The position numbers were made by a program, and so were the translations under genes. The notes below the pieces were generated by a model. The model had not been told where the DNA came from. It did not search any database and was given only the letters and a program-made list of their open reading frames with translations. Shown in pieces: positions 37,237 through 45,687 of a DNA stretch of 64,000 nt. This DNA comes from Weissella soli (GTDB lineage Bacteria; Bacillota; Bacilli; Lactobacillales; Lactobacillaceae), in assembly GCF_001761545.1 (NCBI RefSeq), contig NZ_CP017326.1:1240001-1304000 (forward strand). Direction: 5' to 3'. The first letter of the stretch is position 1; each line of letters starts with the position of its first letter.

Positions 37237-37265
37237 ATTATACAGAATTCTATTCGGTTTTTCAA
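37237..37265 (-). promoter_or_regulatory. Promoter of the candidate ncRNA
   Basis: Minus-strand TTGAAA (37260-37265) and TATAAT (37237-37242) have a 17-base spacer, one mismatch from consensus overall in the -35. Confidence 0.8.
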
Positions 37266-37536
37266 GTGTTAAATGCCGTGATGGCCGATTTCTAACCGTT
37301 TTCTCACCGTTCCAGCCACGTTAGCAGACCTAGATTGATGCCTTATTTGGTGAGGTTTTTAGGACCAGGAGCAGCAGCCAGACTTGTATCTCTTAAACAT
37401 TTGATCTTGGGATTACTGAAAATTGAAAACCCTTTCATATCATTCTGATAAAAGATATAATGTAAGTACAAATAACTGGTATGGCATCGTACCACTTTTA
37501 GAACGATGCTAACCTTTTAAAAATCGGGGGAATCTT
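37266..37536 (+). other. usp upstream region: promoter and leader hairpin
   Basis: No annotated gene. A plausible plus-strand promoter is TTTCAT then 17 bases then TATAAT (-10 at about 37457-37462). The leader has a hairpin GCATCGT/ACGATGC (about 37485-37510) before GGGGGAATCTT and the usp ATG. The segment 37262-37410 can also fold with GTTAAATG paired to CATTTGAT and CTCACC paired to GGTGAG, which is a loose long-hairpin pattern. Short frames of 31-36 codons occur on both strands but lack ribosome sites. Confidence 0.45.
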
Positions 37537-37986
37537 ATGGCTAACGAATTAGAGTACAAGAATATTTTAGCACCTGTTGACGGTTCTGCCGTCTCTGAAC
37601 ATGTGGCGTTAAAGGCTGCCGCAGTGGCCCATCGCAACGATACGCGGCTGGACTTACTATATGTCATTGACACCAACGCTTTGTCAGGCGTGGCTGGCAT
37701 GTCCATTACTGGAGATGTTGTCTACCATTTGGTCCAAGACTCCGAAGACAAGCTCAACAAATTAAAAGAACAGGTTCTAGCAGCATTCCCAGGGTTGGAA
37801 GTCGACATCCACATGCGTTTTGGCTCACCAAAGAAAGTGATTGTATCCGAATTTCCAAATGACCACGATACTGGTTTAATCTTGATTGGTAAATCAGGAC
37901 TGAATGCCCTGGAACGTTTGATTGTGGGTTCAGTGACAACGTTCGTCGTGCAAAATGCTAAAACTGACGTATTGATCGTCCAATAA
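37537..37986 (+). CDS. Universal stress protein (UspA family)
   Basis: The protein is 149 residues with an N-terminal ILAPVDGSAVSEHVALKAA and the ATP-binding C-terminal pattern GKSGLNALERLIVGSVTTFVVQNAKTDVLIV. Such proteins accumulate under starvation and acid or oxidative stress and bind ATP. GGGGG precedes the ATG. It is on the plus strand, divergent from the candidate ncRNA and followed by another plus-strand gene with its own promoter. Confidence 0.93.
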   Translation: MANELEYKNILAPVDGSAVSEHVALKAAAVAHRNDTRLDLLYVIDTNALSGVAGMSITGDVVYHLVQDSEDKLNKLKEQVLAAFPGLEVDIHMRFGSPKKVIVSEFPNDHDTGLILIGKSGLNALERLIVGSVTTFVVQNAKTDVLIVQ

Positions 37987-37993
37987 TTATAGT

Positions 37994-38039
37994 TTGATTA
38001 GAATGAAATAAGTATTATAATAGAGCTTAATACTTATTT
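37994..38039 (+). promoter_or_regulatory. Promoter with flanking 11-bp inverted repeat
   Basis: TTGATT (37994-37999) and TATAAT (38016-38021) are 16 bases apart. AAATAAGTATT (38006-38016) and AATACTTATTT (38029-38039) are perfect inverted copies with a 12-base gap and straddle the -10 and start region, an arrangement expected of a repressor operator. Confidence 0.7.
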
Positions 38040-38052
38040 AGAGGGGCTACTT

Positions 38053-38424
38053 ATGAAAATTATTGGTAACAACCTTGAAACAATTCACAAGTTCCGACAC
38101 GAGAACATCAGTGAACGCTTCTTACAGGATCCAATGTTGTCAGTTATGGCTGGCTTAACAACGGCAAACAATCCTCATCGTTTAGTGCTATTATACCTAG
38201 ATTCAAATAAAACCTTCTATCTAGTCGATAATACTTCTTCACTAGCCCATTCATTGACCTATATCGATGGTGCCATTGCTGTTCGCGAATGGAGTCCTGC
38301 AGATTTAATGGCGCTTATTCGTGGCTATCCAGGTGGTGGTTTTGATAACTACTTCCAAATTTTGGTTAATAATACGGCCGAGGCCCATGAAGCCGTGGCA
38401 ACGCAAGAAACCCCTATTCAATAA
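38053..38424 (+). CDS. Hypothetical protein, 123 aa
   Basis: I do not recognise this protein. It is soluble, mixed alpha/beta, with HRLVLLYLDSNKTFYLVDNTSSLAHSLTYIDGAIAVREWSPADLMALIRGYPGGG in the centre and a flexible C-terminus. GAGGGGCTACTT precedes the ATG. It follows usp but uses a separate, apparently regulated promoter. A role in stress adaptation is suggested only by this neighbour. Confidence 0.75.
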   Translation: MKIIGNNLETIHKFRHENISERFLQDPMLSVMAGLTTANNPHRLVLLYLDSNKTFYLVDNTSSLAHSLTYIDGAIAVREWSPADLMALIRGYPGGGFDNYFQILVNNTAEAHEAVATQETPIQ

Positions 38425-38428
38425 GCAC

Positions 38429-38463
38429 AACGCCCCCCAAGCTCTGTGGTTTGGAGGGCGTTT
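38429..38463 (+). terminator. Probable terminator after the 123-aa gene
   Basis: AACGCCC-CCA pairs with TGG-GGGCGTT with one mismatch; the T tract is short. Confidence 0.55.
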
Positions 38464-38501
38464 GCTATTTTCCAAGCCAGGTTATCCTTAAATACCAACG
38501 C

Positions 38502-38539
38502 AAAAAAGCACCTAAGTATAAATACTTAAGTGCTTTTTT
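38502..38539. terminator. Terminator after fusA, possibly bidirectional
   Basis: AAAAAAGCAC-TAAGTA/TACTTA-GTGCTTTTTT with a 4-base loop: near-perfect stem with A and T tracts on both sides. Confidence 0.88.
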
Positions 38540-38557
38540 CGGTAATTCTAAATAGAA

Positions 38558-40675
38558 TTAACCTTCTTGCTTACCATACTTGGCGATAATTTGTTCTTGA
38601 ACATTCTTAGGAACAGCTTCGTAATGGTCAAAGGCCATTTGGAAAGTTCCACGTCCTTGAGTAGCAGAACGCAAAGTAGTAGCATAGCCGAACATTTCAG
38701 CCAAAGGAACCTTACCATGGACCATGATTGAGTTTCCACGTTGCTCTTGACCTTCGATCATACCACGACGAGATGAGATATGTCCCATAACATCACCAAG
38801 GTTGTCTTCAGGTGCAACAATGTCAACCTTCATCACTGGTTCAAGGATAACGGCACCGGCAGTCTTAGAAGCTTCACGCAAAGCCAATGAGGCAGCGATC
38901 TTAAAGGCAGCTTCTGATGAGTCGACATCGTGATAAGATCCATCGTACAACTTGGCCTTCAAGTCAACCAATGGGAATCCTGCCAAAGGACCGTTGTTCA
39001 ATGAGTCACGCAATCCAGCTTCAACTGAAGGAATGTATTCACGAGGAACCACACCACCGACGATGGCATCTTCGAATTCGAATCCGGCACCCTCTTCATT
39101 AGGTGTGAATTCGATCCAAACATCACCATATTGTCCCTTACCACCTGATTGACGCTTAAAGTATCCACGTGCCTTAACAGATTGAGTAAAGGCTTCACGG
39201 TAGGCAACTTGAGGTGCCCCAACGTTAGCTTCAACATTAAATTCACGCTTCATACGGTCAACGATGATATCCAAGTGCAACTCACCCATTCCTGAGATCA
39301 AAGTATCACCAGTTTCAGGGTTAGTTTCGGCACGGAATGAAGGATCTTCTTCAGCCAACTTTTGCAAAGCATTTGACATCTTGTCTTGGTCAGCCTTTGT
39401 CTTAGGTTCGATAGCCAATTGGATAACTGGGTCAGGGAATTCCATAGACTCCAATACCAATGGGTGATCAACGTCAGTCAAAGAATCACCAGTGGTAGTA
39501 TCCTTCAAACCGATAGCGGCTGCGATATCACCAGAGAAAACTTCTTCGATTTCAGTACGGTTAGTTGCGTGCATTTGTAGCAAACGACCAACACGTTCAC
39601 GCTTGCCCTTTGAAGTGTTCAAAACGTATGAACCTGATTCCAAAGTACCAGTGTAAACACGCAAGAACGTCAAACGACCAACGAATGGATCAGTCATAAC
39701 CTTAAATGCCAAAGCCGCAAATGGCTTGTCATCATCGGCAATCAAGTCAACTTCTTCATCAGTATCAGGATCGTTAGCAATATATGGCTTAACGTCCAAA
39801 GGTGATGGCAAGTAGTCAACAACCGCGTCCAACATCATTTGAACACCCTTATCCTTGTAGGCTGAACCTGCAAGTACTGGGTAGAATTCCAATGACAAAA
39901 CGGCACGACGAATGGCAGCCTTCAAGTCAGCTTCTGAGATTTCTTCTCCACCAAGGTACTTATCCATGATGTCATCATCAACATCAGCGATGGCTTCAAC
40001 TAATTCTGAATACTTTTCTTCAACCAAATCAACGTAATCTGCAGGAATATCATGCTTCTCCCACTTCTCACCTAATTCATCGACTGGGAATAAAGCTTCC
40101 TTAGAGATCAAGTCAATGATCCCTTCAAAGTCATCTTCGGCACCGATTGGCCATTGAATAGCCTTTGCGTTAGCACCCAAACGTGACTTAATTGAGTCAA
40201 CTGACATTTGGAAGTCAGCACCCATCTTGTCCATCTTGTTAACGAAAACAATACGTGGTACTTGATAAGTTTCAGCTTGACGCCAAACAGTTTCAGTTTG
40301 TGGTTCAACACCAGCAGCACCGTCAAGGACGGCAACAGCACCATCCAACACACGCAATGAACGTTCAACTTCGATTGTGAAGTCCACGTGTCCTGGGGTG
40401 TCAATGATGTTAACACGATATGGTTCCTTGGCGTATTGGTCGTGGAAACCATGCCAAACTGCAGTCGTAGCAGCAGATTGGATTGTGATTCCACGTTCCT
40501 TTTCTTGATCCATAAAGTCCATTTGTGAAGCTCCATCGTGAGTCTCACCAATTTTGTGGATTTTACCAGTATAGTACAAGATACGTTCAGTCGTAGTTGT
40601 CTTACCGGCGTCGATGTGGGCCATAATACCGATATTTCGAGTACGGTTCAATGGGTATTCACGCTTGTTAGCCAT
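38558..40675 (-). CDS. fusA: Elongation factor G
   Basis: The protein is 705 residues with GTPase motifs [17 protein letters not shown] and NKMDKMGAD, and five EF-G domains ending in [26 protein letters not shown]. It drives ribosomal translocation. AGGAG precedes the start at a distance of 11. It lies after rpsL-rpsG but is separated from rpsG by a terminator and has a TATAAT box upstream, so it is a separate unit. Confidence 0.98.
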   Translation of the reverse strand: MANKREYPLNRTRNIGIMAHIDAGKTTTTERILYYTGKIHKIGETHDGASQMDFMDQEKERGITIQSAATTAVWHGFHDQYAKEPYRVNIIDTPGHVDFTIEVERSLRVLDGAVAVLDGAAGVEPQTETVWRQAETYQVPRIVFVNKMDKMGADFQMSVDSIKSRLGANAKAIQWPIGAEDDFEGIIDLISKEALFPVDELGEKWEKHDIPADYVDLVEEKYSELVEAIADVDDDIMDKYLGGEEISEADLKAAIRRAVLSLEFYPVLAGSAYKDKGVQMMLDAVVDYLPSPLDVKPYIANDPDTDEEVDLIADDDKPFAALAFKVMTDPFVGRLTFLRVYTGTLESGSYVLNTSKGKRERVGRLLQMHATNRTEIEEVFSGDIAAAIGLKDTTTGDSLTDVDHPLVLESMEFPDPVIQLAIEPKTKADQDKMSNALQKLAEEDPSFRAETNPETGDTLISGMGELHLDIIVDRMKREFNVEANVGAPQVAYREAFTQSVKARGYFKRQSGGKGQYGDVWIEFTPNEEGAGFEFEDAIVGGVVPREYIPSVEAGLRDSLNNGPLAGFPLVDLKAKLYDGSYHDVDSSEAAFKIAASLALREASKTAGAVILEPVMKVDIVAPEDNLGDVMGHISSRRGMIEGQEQRGNSIMVHGKVPLAEMFGYATTLRSATQGRGTFQMAFDHYEAVPKNVQEQIIAKYGKQEG

Positions 40676-40819
40676 TGTGAAAAATTCTCCTATGTTAATA
40701 TTCGATTTTCGATTGTAGAAAACCGCTTACGTTAAATTATACCGCAAAAATCACGTATTGACTAGTTGAATCCCAGTCTCACTTGACTAGATGCAACTTG
40801 GCCACTTTGTGAAATTTAC

Positions 40820-40855
40820 AAAAAAAGAGATTTTAGCCGAAGCTGAAATCTCTTT
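40820..40855 (-). terminator. Terminator after rpsG
   Basis: AAAGAGATTTCAGC/GCTAAAATCTCTTT stem with TTCG-type loop and seven T residues on the minus strand, separating rpsL-rpsG from fusA. Confidence 0.85.
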
Positions 40856-40878
40856 CAATACCAATTGATAAGAAAAGC

Positions 40879-41349
40879 TTACCAACGGTAGTGTGCAAAG
40901 GCACGGTTGGCTTCAGCCATCTTGTGTGTGTCTTCGCGCTTCTTGACAGATGCACCAGTGTTATTGGCAGCATCCATAATTTCCTTAGCCAAACGCTCTT
41001 CCATAGTGTGCTCACCACGGAGACGTGAATAAGAAACCAACCAACGCAATCCCAAAGTAACTCGACGTTCTGGACGAACTTCGACAGGAACTTGATAGTT
41101 AGATCCACCAACACGACGTGCGCGGACTTCCAATACAGGCATGATGTTGTTCATGGCCTCTTCGAAGACTGCTAGTGGTTCTTGATCAGTAGATTCCTTA
41201 ATACGATCGAACGCATTGTACAAAATAGTTGAAGCAGTTCCGCGCTTTCCATCAAGCATCAAGCGGTTGATCAAACGTGAAACTAGCTTTGAGTTGTAAA
41301 TTGGATCAGGCAGAACTTCAGCCTGCTTAGTATAACCCTTACGTGGCAT
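40879..41349 (-). CDS. rpsG: 30S ribosomal protein S7
   Basis: The protein is 156 residues with the family hallmarks [31 protein letters not shown] and [10 protein letters not shown]. It nucleates assembly of the 16S 3' domain. It begins 20 bases after rpsL. Confidence 0.98.
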   Translation of the reverse strand: MPRKGYTKQAEVLPDPIYNSKLVSRLINRLMLDGKRGTASTILYNAFDRIKESTDQEPLAVFEEAMNNIMPVLEVRARRVGGSNYQVPVEVRPERRVTLGLRWLVSYSRLRGEHTMEERLAKEIMDAANNTGASVKKREDTHKMAEANRAFAHYRW

Positions 41350-41369
41350 TTTATATGTCCTCCCTTAAA

Positions 41370-41786
41370 TTACTTCTTCTTAGGACGCTTTGCACCGTAC
41401 TTTGAACGGCTTTGCATACGTCCGTCAACACCGGCAGTGTCCAACGCACCACGAATAACGTGGTAACGAACTCCTGGAAGGTCCTTAACACGACCACCAC
41501 GAATCAAAACGACCGAGTGTTCTTGCAAGTTGTGACCAATACCTGGGATGTAAGCAGTAACTTCAATAAGGTTTGACAAGCGCACACGAGCGTACTTACG
41601 CAATGCTGAGTTAGGCTTCTTAGGTGTCATAGTTCCCACACGAGTAGCAACTCCACGCTTTTGTGGAGCAGATAGCTTAGTGGCCTTCTTCAAGATTGAG
41701 TTATATCCGAAGTTCAAAGCTGGTGAGTTTGACTTCGTGCTCTTTGACTTACGGGGCTTACGAACCAGTTGGTTAATTGTAGGCAT
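41370..41786 (-). CDS. rpsL: 30S ribosomal protein S12
   Basis: The protein is 138 residues with [31 protein letters not shown] and [24 protein letters not shown]. It controls decoding fidelity at the A site. The lysine and proline in TPKKPNSA, where streptomycin-resistance changes occur, have the wild-type form. Confidence 0.98.
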   Translation of the reverse strand: MPTINQLVRKPRKSKSTKSNSPALNFGYNSILKKATKLSAPQKRGVATRVGTMTPKKPNSALRKYARVRLSNLIEVTAYIPGIGHNLQEHSVVLIRGGRVKDLPGVRYHVIRGALDTAGVDGRMQSRSKYGAKRPKKK

Positions 41787-41877
41787 GTCTAAGAGTCCCC
41801 TTTCGATTTTTTGTATTTGTAGTCCACAATTCCGGGCGTATCGTTAAATAACTCGAAATAATAGCTTAATTCGGCTA

Positions 41878-41973
41878 TCCGCAATCAGTTCAGCACGTCT
41901 CGCGAACCGATCGCGGACACTAAATTGCTTTAAGCACAAAGAATATATTACCATTCCCAGGTTTTAATTGCAA
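41878..41973 (-). promoter_or_regulatory. rpsL promoter and long leader hairpin
   Basis: Minus-strand TTGCAA (41968-41973) and TAATAT (41945-41950) are 17 bases apart. The roughly 150-base leader contains a 14-bp continuous hairpin (with two G-U pairs), TCCGCGATCGGTTC against GAACTGATTGCGGA, loop 12 bases, at 41878-41917. This may be a feedback site for S7 or S12, by analogy with str operons; no direct match was tested. Confidence 0.6.
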
Positions 41974-42096
41974 GCATTTATCCAAAACAAATGCCCTTTT
42001 CACAACTTTTGTTTTGCAAACCACCCCGGGCGTGTCATTTGTACAAATTTATACCCTTCGATTCTCTTTCTTGCATACGTTATAAGGAGATCTCAT

Positions 42097-42471
42097 ATGG
42101 TGCTCACGTTGTTTTTTGCCATTCTATGTATTGAAAGTTGTTTTGATCTGCGTTCTCAAACAATTATTTGGGGCTTGCTTTGTCCATTTTATGGCTTAAT
42201 TTTTGTTTCGCCACATGCATTGTGGTCATTGCTACTGATGACCCTCCTGTATATTGCCGGATCCTTGTTCAATACACTCTACGAGACAATGATTGGCAAT
42301 GGTGACTTAGATATCATCTATTTGGTAGCCTTAGTAACTGATTTCTATCACTTTAATCTCTGGCTGACTATTGCTTGTGCCCTCGCATTGATTCCAGCAA
42401 TGGTTTATAGAACCAGGATTCCTTTTGTCCCCTTTTTAACAATCAGTTTTGCGGTGATTCAATGCCTTTAA
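42097..42471 (+). CDS. One-domain prepilin peptidase (A24 family)
   Basis: This 124-residue membrane protein has the two aspartates of A24 peptidases: Asp17 in SCFDLRSQTI and Asp70 in IGNGDLDII (GxGD), and ends with RIPFVPFLTI, matching the conserved PFxPF segment. Four to five hydrophobic helices. It corresponds to the C-terminal catalytic domain only, without the N-terminal zinc/methylase domain of ComC-type enzymes. AAGGAG precedes the ATG. It is likely to cleave pseudopilin precursors for DNA uptake. Confidence 0.8.
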   Translation: MVLTLFFAILCIESCFDLRSQTIIWGLLCPFYGLIFVSPHALWSLLLMTLLYIAGSLFNTLYETMIGNGDLDIIYLVALVTDFYHFNLWLTIACALALIPAMVYRTRIPFVPFLTISFAVIQCL

Positions 42472-42477
42472 ATGCAC

Positions 42478-42505
42478 AAAAAAACCATCATTTCTGATGG
42501 TTTTT
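42478..42505. terminator. Bidirectional terminator between the peptidase gene and rplT
   Basis: AAAAACCATCA/TGATGGTTTTT with a 4-base loop, A and T tracts on both sides. Confidence 0.88.
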
Positions 42506-42514
42506 AACTAAGCA

Positions 42515-43078
42515 TTAAACCAATGCCAATAATTCTGCCTTCTTAGCTGAAGCAGCGTATTCAGTGCCTTGAGCATCCAAATATGCCTTAATTTCAGCAA
42601 CAGTATTCTTAGCTGATGGCTTTTCTGAAGAAACGGCAACAGTCTTAGTAGCCTTTTCAGCAACCTTGATTTCTACTGAAGTTTCCAAAGTAGCTGGAGT
42701 TGCTACACGGAAGTCTTGTCCGTTATCTGCCAATGCCTTCTTTGAAGCTTCTGCCAAAGCTGCAAATGCGGCTGAGTCAGAAACAGCCAAGTCTGCCAAC
42801 ATCTTACGGTTCAACTTTGAACCCAACAATGACAAACCGTTCATGAAACGTGAGTATGACAAACCGTTCATACGTGCTGCAGCGTTGATACGTGCAATCC
42901 ACAACTTACGGAAGTTACGCTTAGTAGCCTTACGGTCACGGAAAGCGTAAACCCAACCCTTCCAAACTTGTTGCTTAGCAACCTTATAGTTAATATGACG
43001 TTGACCACGGTATCCCTTGGCCAACTTAATCATCTTTTTGCGACGTGCGCGTGTAACAGTTCCACCCTTAACTCGCAT
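42515..43078 (-). CDS. rplT: Ribosomal protein L20 with C-terminal HeH/SAP-like domain
   Basis: Residues 1-118 are a normal L20 ([41 protein letters not shown]). The protein then continues for about 69 residues: a low-complexity Ala/Thr/Val/Glu linker (120-157) and a short helical module at 158-187 ([30 protein letters not shown]-like, seen as [10 protein letters not shown] and [10 protein letters not shown]). This resembles HeH/SAP-type nucleic-acid-binding modules. The frame is uninterrupted and the fusion is natural as written. L20 is an early 50S assembly protein and the usual autoregulator of this operon. Confidence 0.93.
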   Translation of the reverse strand: MRVKGGTVTRARRKKMIKLAKGYRGQRHINYKVAKQQVWKGWVYAFRDRKATKRNFRKLWIARINAAARMNGLSYSRFMNGLSLLGSKLNRKMLADLAVSDSAAFAALAEASKKALADNGQDFRVATPATLETSVEIKVAEKATKTVAVSSEKPSAKNTVAEIKAYLDAQGTEYAASAKKAELLALV

Positions 43079-43144
43079 GGGTAAATTCCTCCGATAATTT
43101 TTCTAAAATTCAACGTGTCAAATCTAATTACTTAAAGAAGTTGA

Positions 43145-43342
43145 TTAGATGTTGTACAACAAGTGAGTGTAAGTCTTCAAAGTTGTGTGGTTCATAGTTG
43201 AAGTTCCACGTAATTGACGACGTTGCTTCTTAGTCTTACCGTGGAAACGGTGTGACGTAAAGGCGTTACCCGACTTCAAAGCACCCTTAGCAGTCTTCTT
43301 GAAACGCTTTGCTGAAGCGCGGTGTGTCTTAAACTTAGGCAT
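43145..43342 (-). CDS. rpmI: 50S ribosomal protein L35
   Basis: The protein is 65 residues, starting [20 protein letters not shown], with the usual basic composition. GGAGGATATTTTA precedes the ATG at 43342; an upstream in-frame ATG adds five residues without a site. It sits between infC and rplT as expected. Confidence 0.97.
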   Translation of the reverse strand: MPKFKTHRASAKRFKKTAKGALKSGNAFTSHRFHGKTKKQRRQLRGTSTMNHTTLKTYTHLLYNI

Positions 43343-43367
43343 TAAAATATCCTCCAAACTGGTTTAA

Positions 43368-43901
43368 TTACTTAGTTTCCTTAGGGGCAAGCACCATAAA
43401 CATGCTGCGGCCCTCCATCTTCGCCTTGGCTTCGACCTTTGCGATCTCCTCCAAGTCGGTAGCAAGCCGGTTCATTACTTCGCGTCCGATTTCCTTGTGC
43501 GTAATTGCACGGCCACGGAAACGAATTGAGACCTTAACTTTGTTACCTTTTTGTAAGAACTTAATTGCATTGTTCTTTTTAGTGTTAAAGTCGTTGTCGT
43601 CTATTGTTGGGCTCAAACGAATTTCCTTAACGCTAACGATTTTTTGATTTTTGCGTTGCTCCCGTTGCTTCTTTTGGCTATCAAATTTGAACTTACCGTA
43701 ATTCAAGATTTTGGCAACCGGTGGCTTGGCGTTAGCTTGCACTAATACCAAATCCAATTCAGCTTCGTCAGCGATGCGTTGTGCATCTGCTGTATCCATT
43801 ACACCTTGATCACCGTCATCAGTAATCAAACGAACTTCACGAACACGAATGTGATCATTAATCAAATCTTGTTGTTGTTGTGGTTGACGCGCGTTTGCTA
43901 T
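43368..43901 (-). CDS. infC: Translation initiation factor IF-3, AUA start
   Basis: The protein is about 177 residues with two domains: [43 protein letters not shown] and [19 protein letters not shown]...[21 protein letters not shown]-3 checks initiator pairing and prevents 70S association. No ATG precedes the conserved part. The best start is an ATA at 43899-43901, eight bases after GGAGG, giving [15 protein letters not shown]; a TTG at 43865 has no ribosome site. Rare start codons are the classical IF-3 autoregulation signal. Confidence 0.93.
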   Translation of the reverse strand: MANARQPQQQQDLINDHIRVREVRLITDDGDQGVMDTADAQRIADEAELDLVLVQANAKPPVAKILNYGKFKFDSQKKQREQRKNQKIVSVKEIRLSPTIDDNDFNTKKNNAIKFLQKGNKVKVSIRFRGRAITHKEIGREVMNRLATDLEEIAKVEAKAKMEGRSMFMVLAPKETK

Positions 43902-43930
43902 GGTCCTAACCTCCGTAAAAACTTGTGTGA

Positions 43931-44097
43931 AAATAATAAAAGCGAGCTACCGTAACAATACGATATCCCGCCAATCATCTACTCTAAATGAAAGTTGATT
44001 TACCCGCAGATGAAAATCTACAAGGTGAATGACGGGATGCCATTACTTCTTTTCTCTAACGGAATATAACTATACTCGCTTATCTTTAGAACGTCAA
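43931..44097 (-). promoter_or_regulatory. infC operon promoter and terminator/antiterminator leader (L20-leader type)
   Basis: Promoter: TTGACG (44092-44097), 17 bases, TATAGT (44069-44074). In the leader ATCCCGTC (44031-44038) pairs with GGCGGGAT (43965-43972), with a nested pair TCATCTGC (44006-44013)/GTAGATGA (43975-43982). Alternatively GCGGG (43967-43971) pairs with CTCGC (43942-43946) around TATCGTA/TACGGTA, making a 12-bp hairpin followed by TTTTATTATTTT. Both forms use the GCGGG segment, so they exclude each other. This is the logic of ribosomal-protein attenuators of infC operons. Confidence 0.75.
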
Positions 44098-44502
44098 TAC
44101 TTTTCCTAAAACGCCGTTGATAAACTTACCTGACTTCTCATCAGAAAATTCTTTGGCCAAGTTCAAAGCTTCGTTAACCGAAATCTTAGCAGGAGTGTCT
44201 GTGTAACGGGCTTCGTATATTGCCAAACGTAATAAGACGACATCGATCAAATTTAAACGATCAAGGGTCCAACCGTCCGCCAAGTTTTCAGCAATCAACA
44301 GGTCGATCTCATCTTGATGTGCCAAAACAGCTGTCACCAAGTCAATCAAGTCAGCAGGTAAAGCACCCTCCCACTTAATTTCTGGATCACCAGCCATGAC
44401 TTGCGCTACTACTACTTCCAAATCAGCATCTGGATTCATTGACAAGCCAAATAAAGATTGTAATGCACCTTGACGTAACTGGTGTCGATTTAAACTAGCC
44501 AT
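44086..44502 (-). CDS. nusB: Transcription antitermination factor NusB
   Basis: The protein is 138 residues and all helical: RHQLRQGALQSLFGLSMNPD at the N-terminus and LAIYEARYTDTPAKISVNEALNLAKEFSDEKSGKFINGVLGKV at the C-terminus. It binds boxA of rRNA leaders with S10. Its start overlaps the stop of the Asp23-like gene (TAATG). Confidence 0.95.
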   Translation of the reverse strand: MASLNRHQLRQGALQSLFGLSMNPDADLEVVVAQVMAGDPEIKWEGALPADLIDLVTAVLAHQDEIDLLIAENLADGWTLDRLNLIDVVLLRLAIYEARYTDTPAKISVNEALNLAKEFSDEKSGKFINGVLGKVLTF

Positions 44503-44936
44503 TACTTATCCCCATTCGCTTCTGTCTTCTCACCAAACAAATCATTTGGATCAATTGATACTTCAGGCTTCAATGAAACGACGCCGGCAATGTGCACATT
44601 AACCATATCCACATGCAATTCAGTCATAGCCGCCACTTGATTGGCAATGTGTTCTTGAATCTTATGAGCTACCTTAGTGACGCTCACCCCATAATTCAAA
44701 TCCACATAGACATCAACTTCCAAACCATCGGCAGTTTGGCGCATTTCGACACCCTTACCGTGGACATGACGTCCAAAGGCTTCCTTGGCGCGTTCACTAA
44801 TTGAACCACGCAAACGAGCAACCCCTTCGACTTCTTCTGCTGCCAAGCCGGCAATGATTTCTAGCACGCGTGAATTCACTCGCGTTTCACCGTTTGCTTC
44901 GCCCTCATGAGCAAGTAAAATTGTCTCTTCAGCCAT
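44502..44936 (-). CDS. Asp23/Gls24 family protein (YqhY-like)
   Basis: The protein is 144 residues with the Asp23 core VNSRVLEIIAGLAAEEVEGVARLRG and VDVYVDLNYGVSVTKVAHKIQEHIANQV. In Firmicutes YqhY sits next to nusB and accBC; here it is between efp and nusB. Members are membrane-surface or envelope-stress associated; the molecular role of YqhY is linked to acetyl-CoA carboxylase control. Confidence 0.9.
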   Translation of the reverse strand: MAEETILLAHEGEANGETRVNSRVLEIIAGLAAEEVEGVARLRGSISERAKEAFGRHVHGKGVEMRQTADGLEVDVYVDLNYGVSVTKVAHKIQEHIANQVAAMTELHVDMVNVHIAGVVSLKPEVSIDPNDLFGEKTEANGDK

Positions 44937-44978
44937 GTTTTTTACCTCCGTTTGATGTCAATTAACGTCATCTCTAAC

Positions 44979-45012
44979 AAAAAGCACCGGCCGGCAACCG
45001 GTCGGCGCTTTT
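44979..45012 (-). terminator. Terminator after efp
   Basis: GC-rich hairpin GCGCCGACCGG/CCGGCCGGTGC with a 3-base loop, followed by TTTTT, upstream of the Asp23-like gene. Confidence 0.85.
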
Positions 45013-45028
45013 ACCATCTAATAAATAA

Positions 45029-45592
45029 TTAGGCACGTGCTGAGTAAGTTCCACCATTATCAGTGTTCACAACCAACTTGTCACCTTGGTTAACAAAGTC
45101 AGGCACTGTGATCACAAGGCCTGTCTCCATAGTAGCAGGCTTACCACCACCATTAGCAGTAGCACCCTTGATACCAGGTTGTGTTTCAGTAACTGTCAAT
45201 TCAACAGTCTTTGGCACTTCAACACCCAATAGTTCGTTACCATAGTAGGTAACCTTTACTTCAGTACCTTCCAACAAGAACTTCATAGCATCTTCAATCT
45301 TGTCAACAGGAATCGCTACTTGATCGTAAGTTTCCATATTCATGAACACACGGCTATCACCATCAGCATATGAATATTGCATTTCTGAAGTTTGGATATC
45401 AGCTTCTTCAAACTTATCACCTGGTCGGAAAGTATATTCGTTAACCGCTCCGTTACGCAAGTTCTTTAACTTTGAACGCATGAAGGCGCCACCCTTACCT
45501 GGCTTAACGTGTTGGAAGTCCAACACCTTCCAAATACCATTGTTATATTCAATGTGCATTCCGTTCTTAATATCATTCATTCCGATTGACAT
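45029..45592 (-). CDS. efp: Elongation factor P
   Basis: The protein is 187 residues in three beta domains. The acceptor loop [17 protein letters not shown] carries the Lys that may be modified. EF-P rescues polyproline stalling. AGGAG lies nine bases before the ATG. It is a separate unit upstream of the asp23-like and nusB genes. Confidence 0.97.
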   Translation of the reverse strand: MSIGMNDIKNGMHIEYNNGIWKVLDFQHVKPGKGGAFMRSKLKNLRNGAVNEYTFRPGDKFEEADIQTSEMQYSYADGDSRVFMNMETYDQVAIPVDKIEDAMKFLLEGTEVKVTYYGNELLGVEVPKTVELTVTETQPGIKGATANGGGKPATMETGLVITVPDFVNQGDKLVVNTDNGGTYSARA

Positions 45593-45687
45593 GATTCATA
45601 TCTCCTAGAGTTTTCTTGAAATCTATTTTTCAAAACAGCTATAAAGGCCGTTTCTCCATCACTTTACAATATTACCAGAAGTTTAAT

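Noticed and set aside
37330-37440. Short frames of 31-36 codons on both strands upstream of usp
   Set aside because: Neither has a ribosome site at a normal distance, and both overlap the usp promoter region; chance frames are more likely.
41968-42096. 43-residue N-terminal extension of the A24 peptidase frame
   Set aside because: It starts inside the rpsL promoter, whereas AAGGAG sits exactly before the ATG at 42097.
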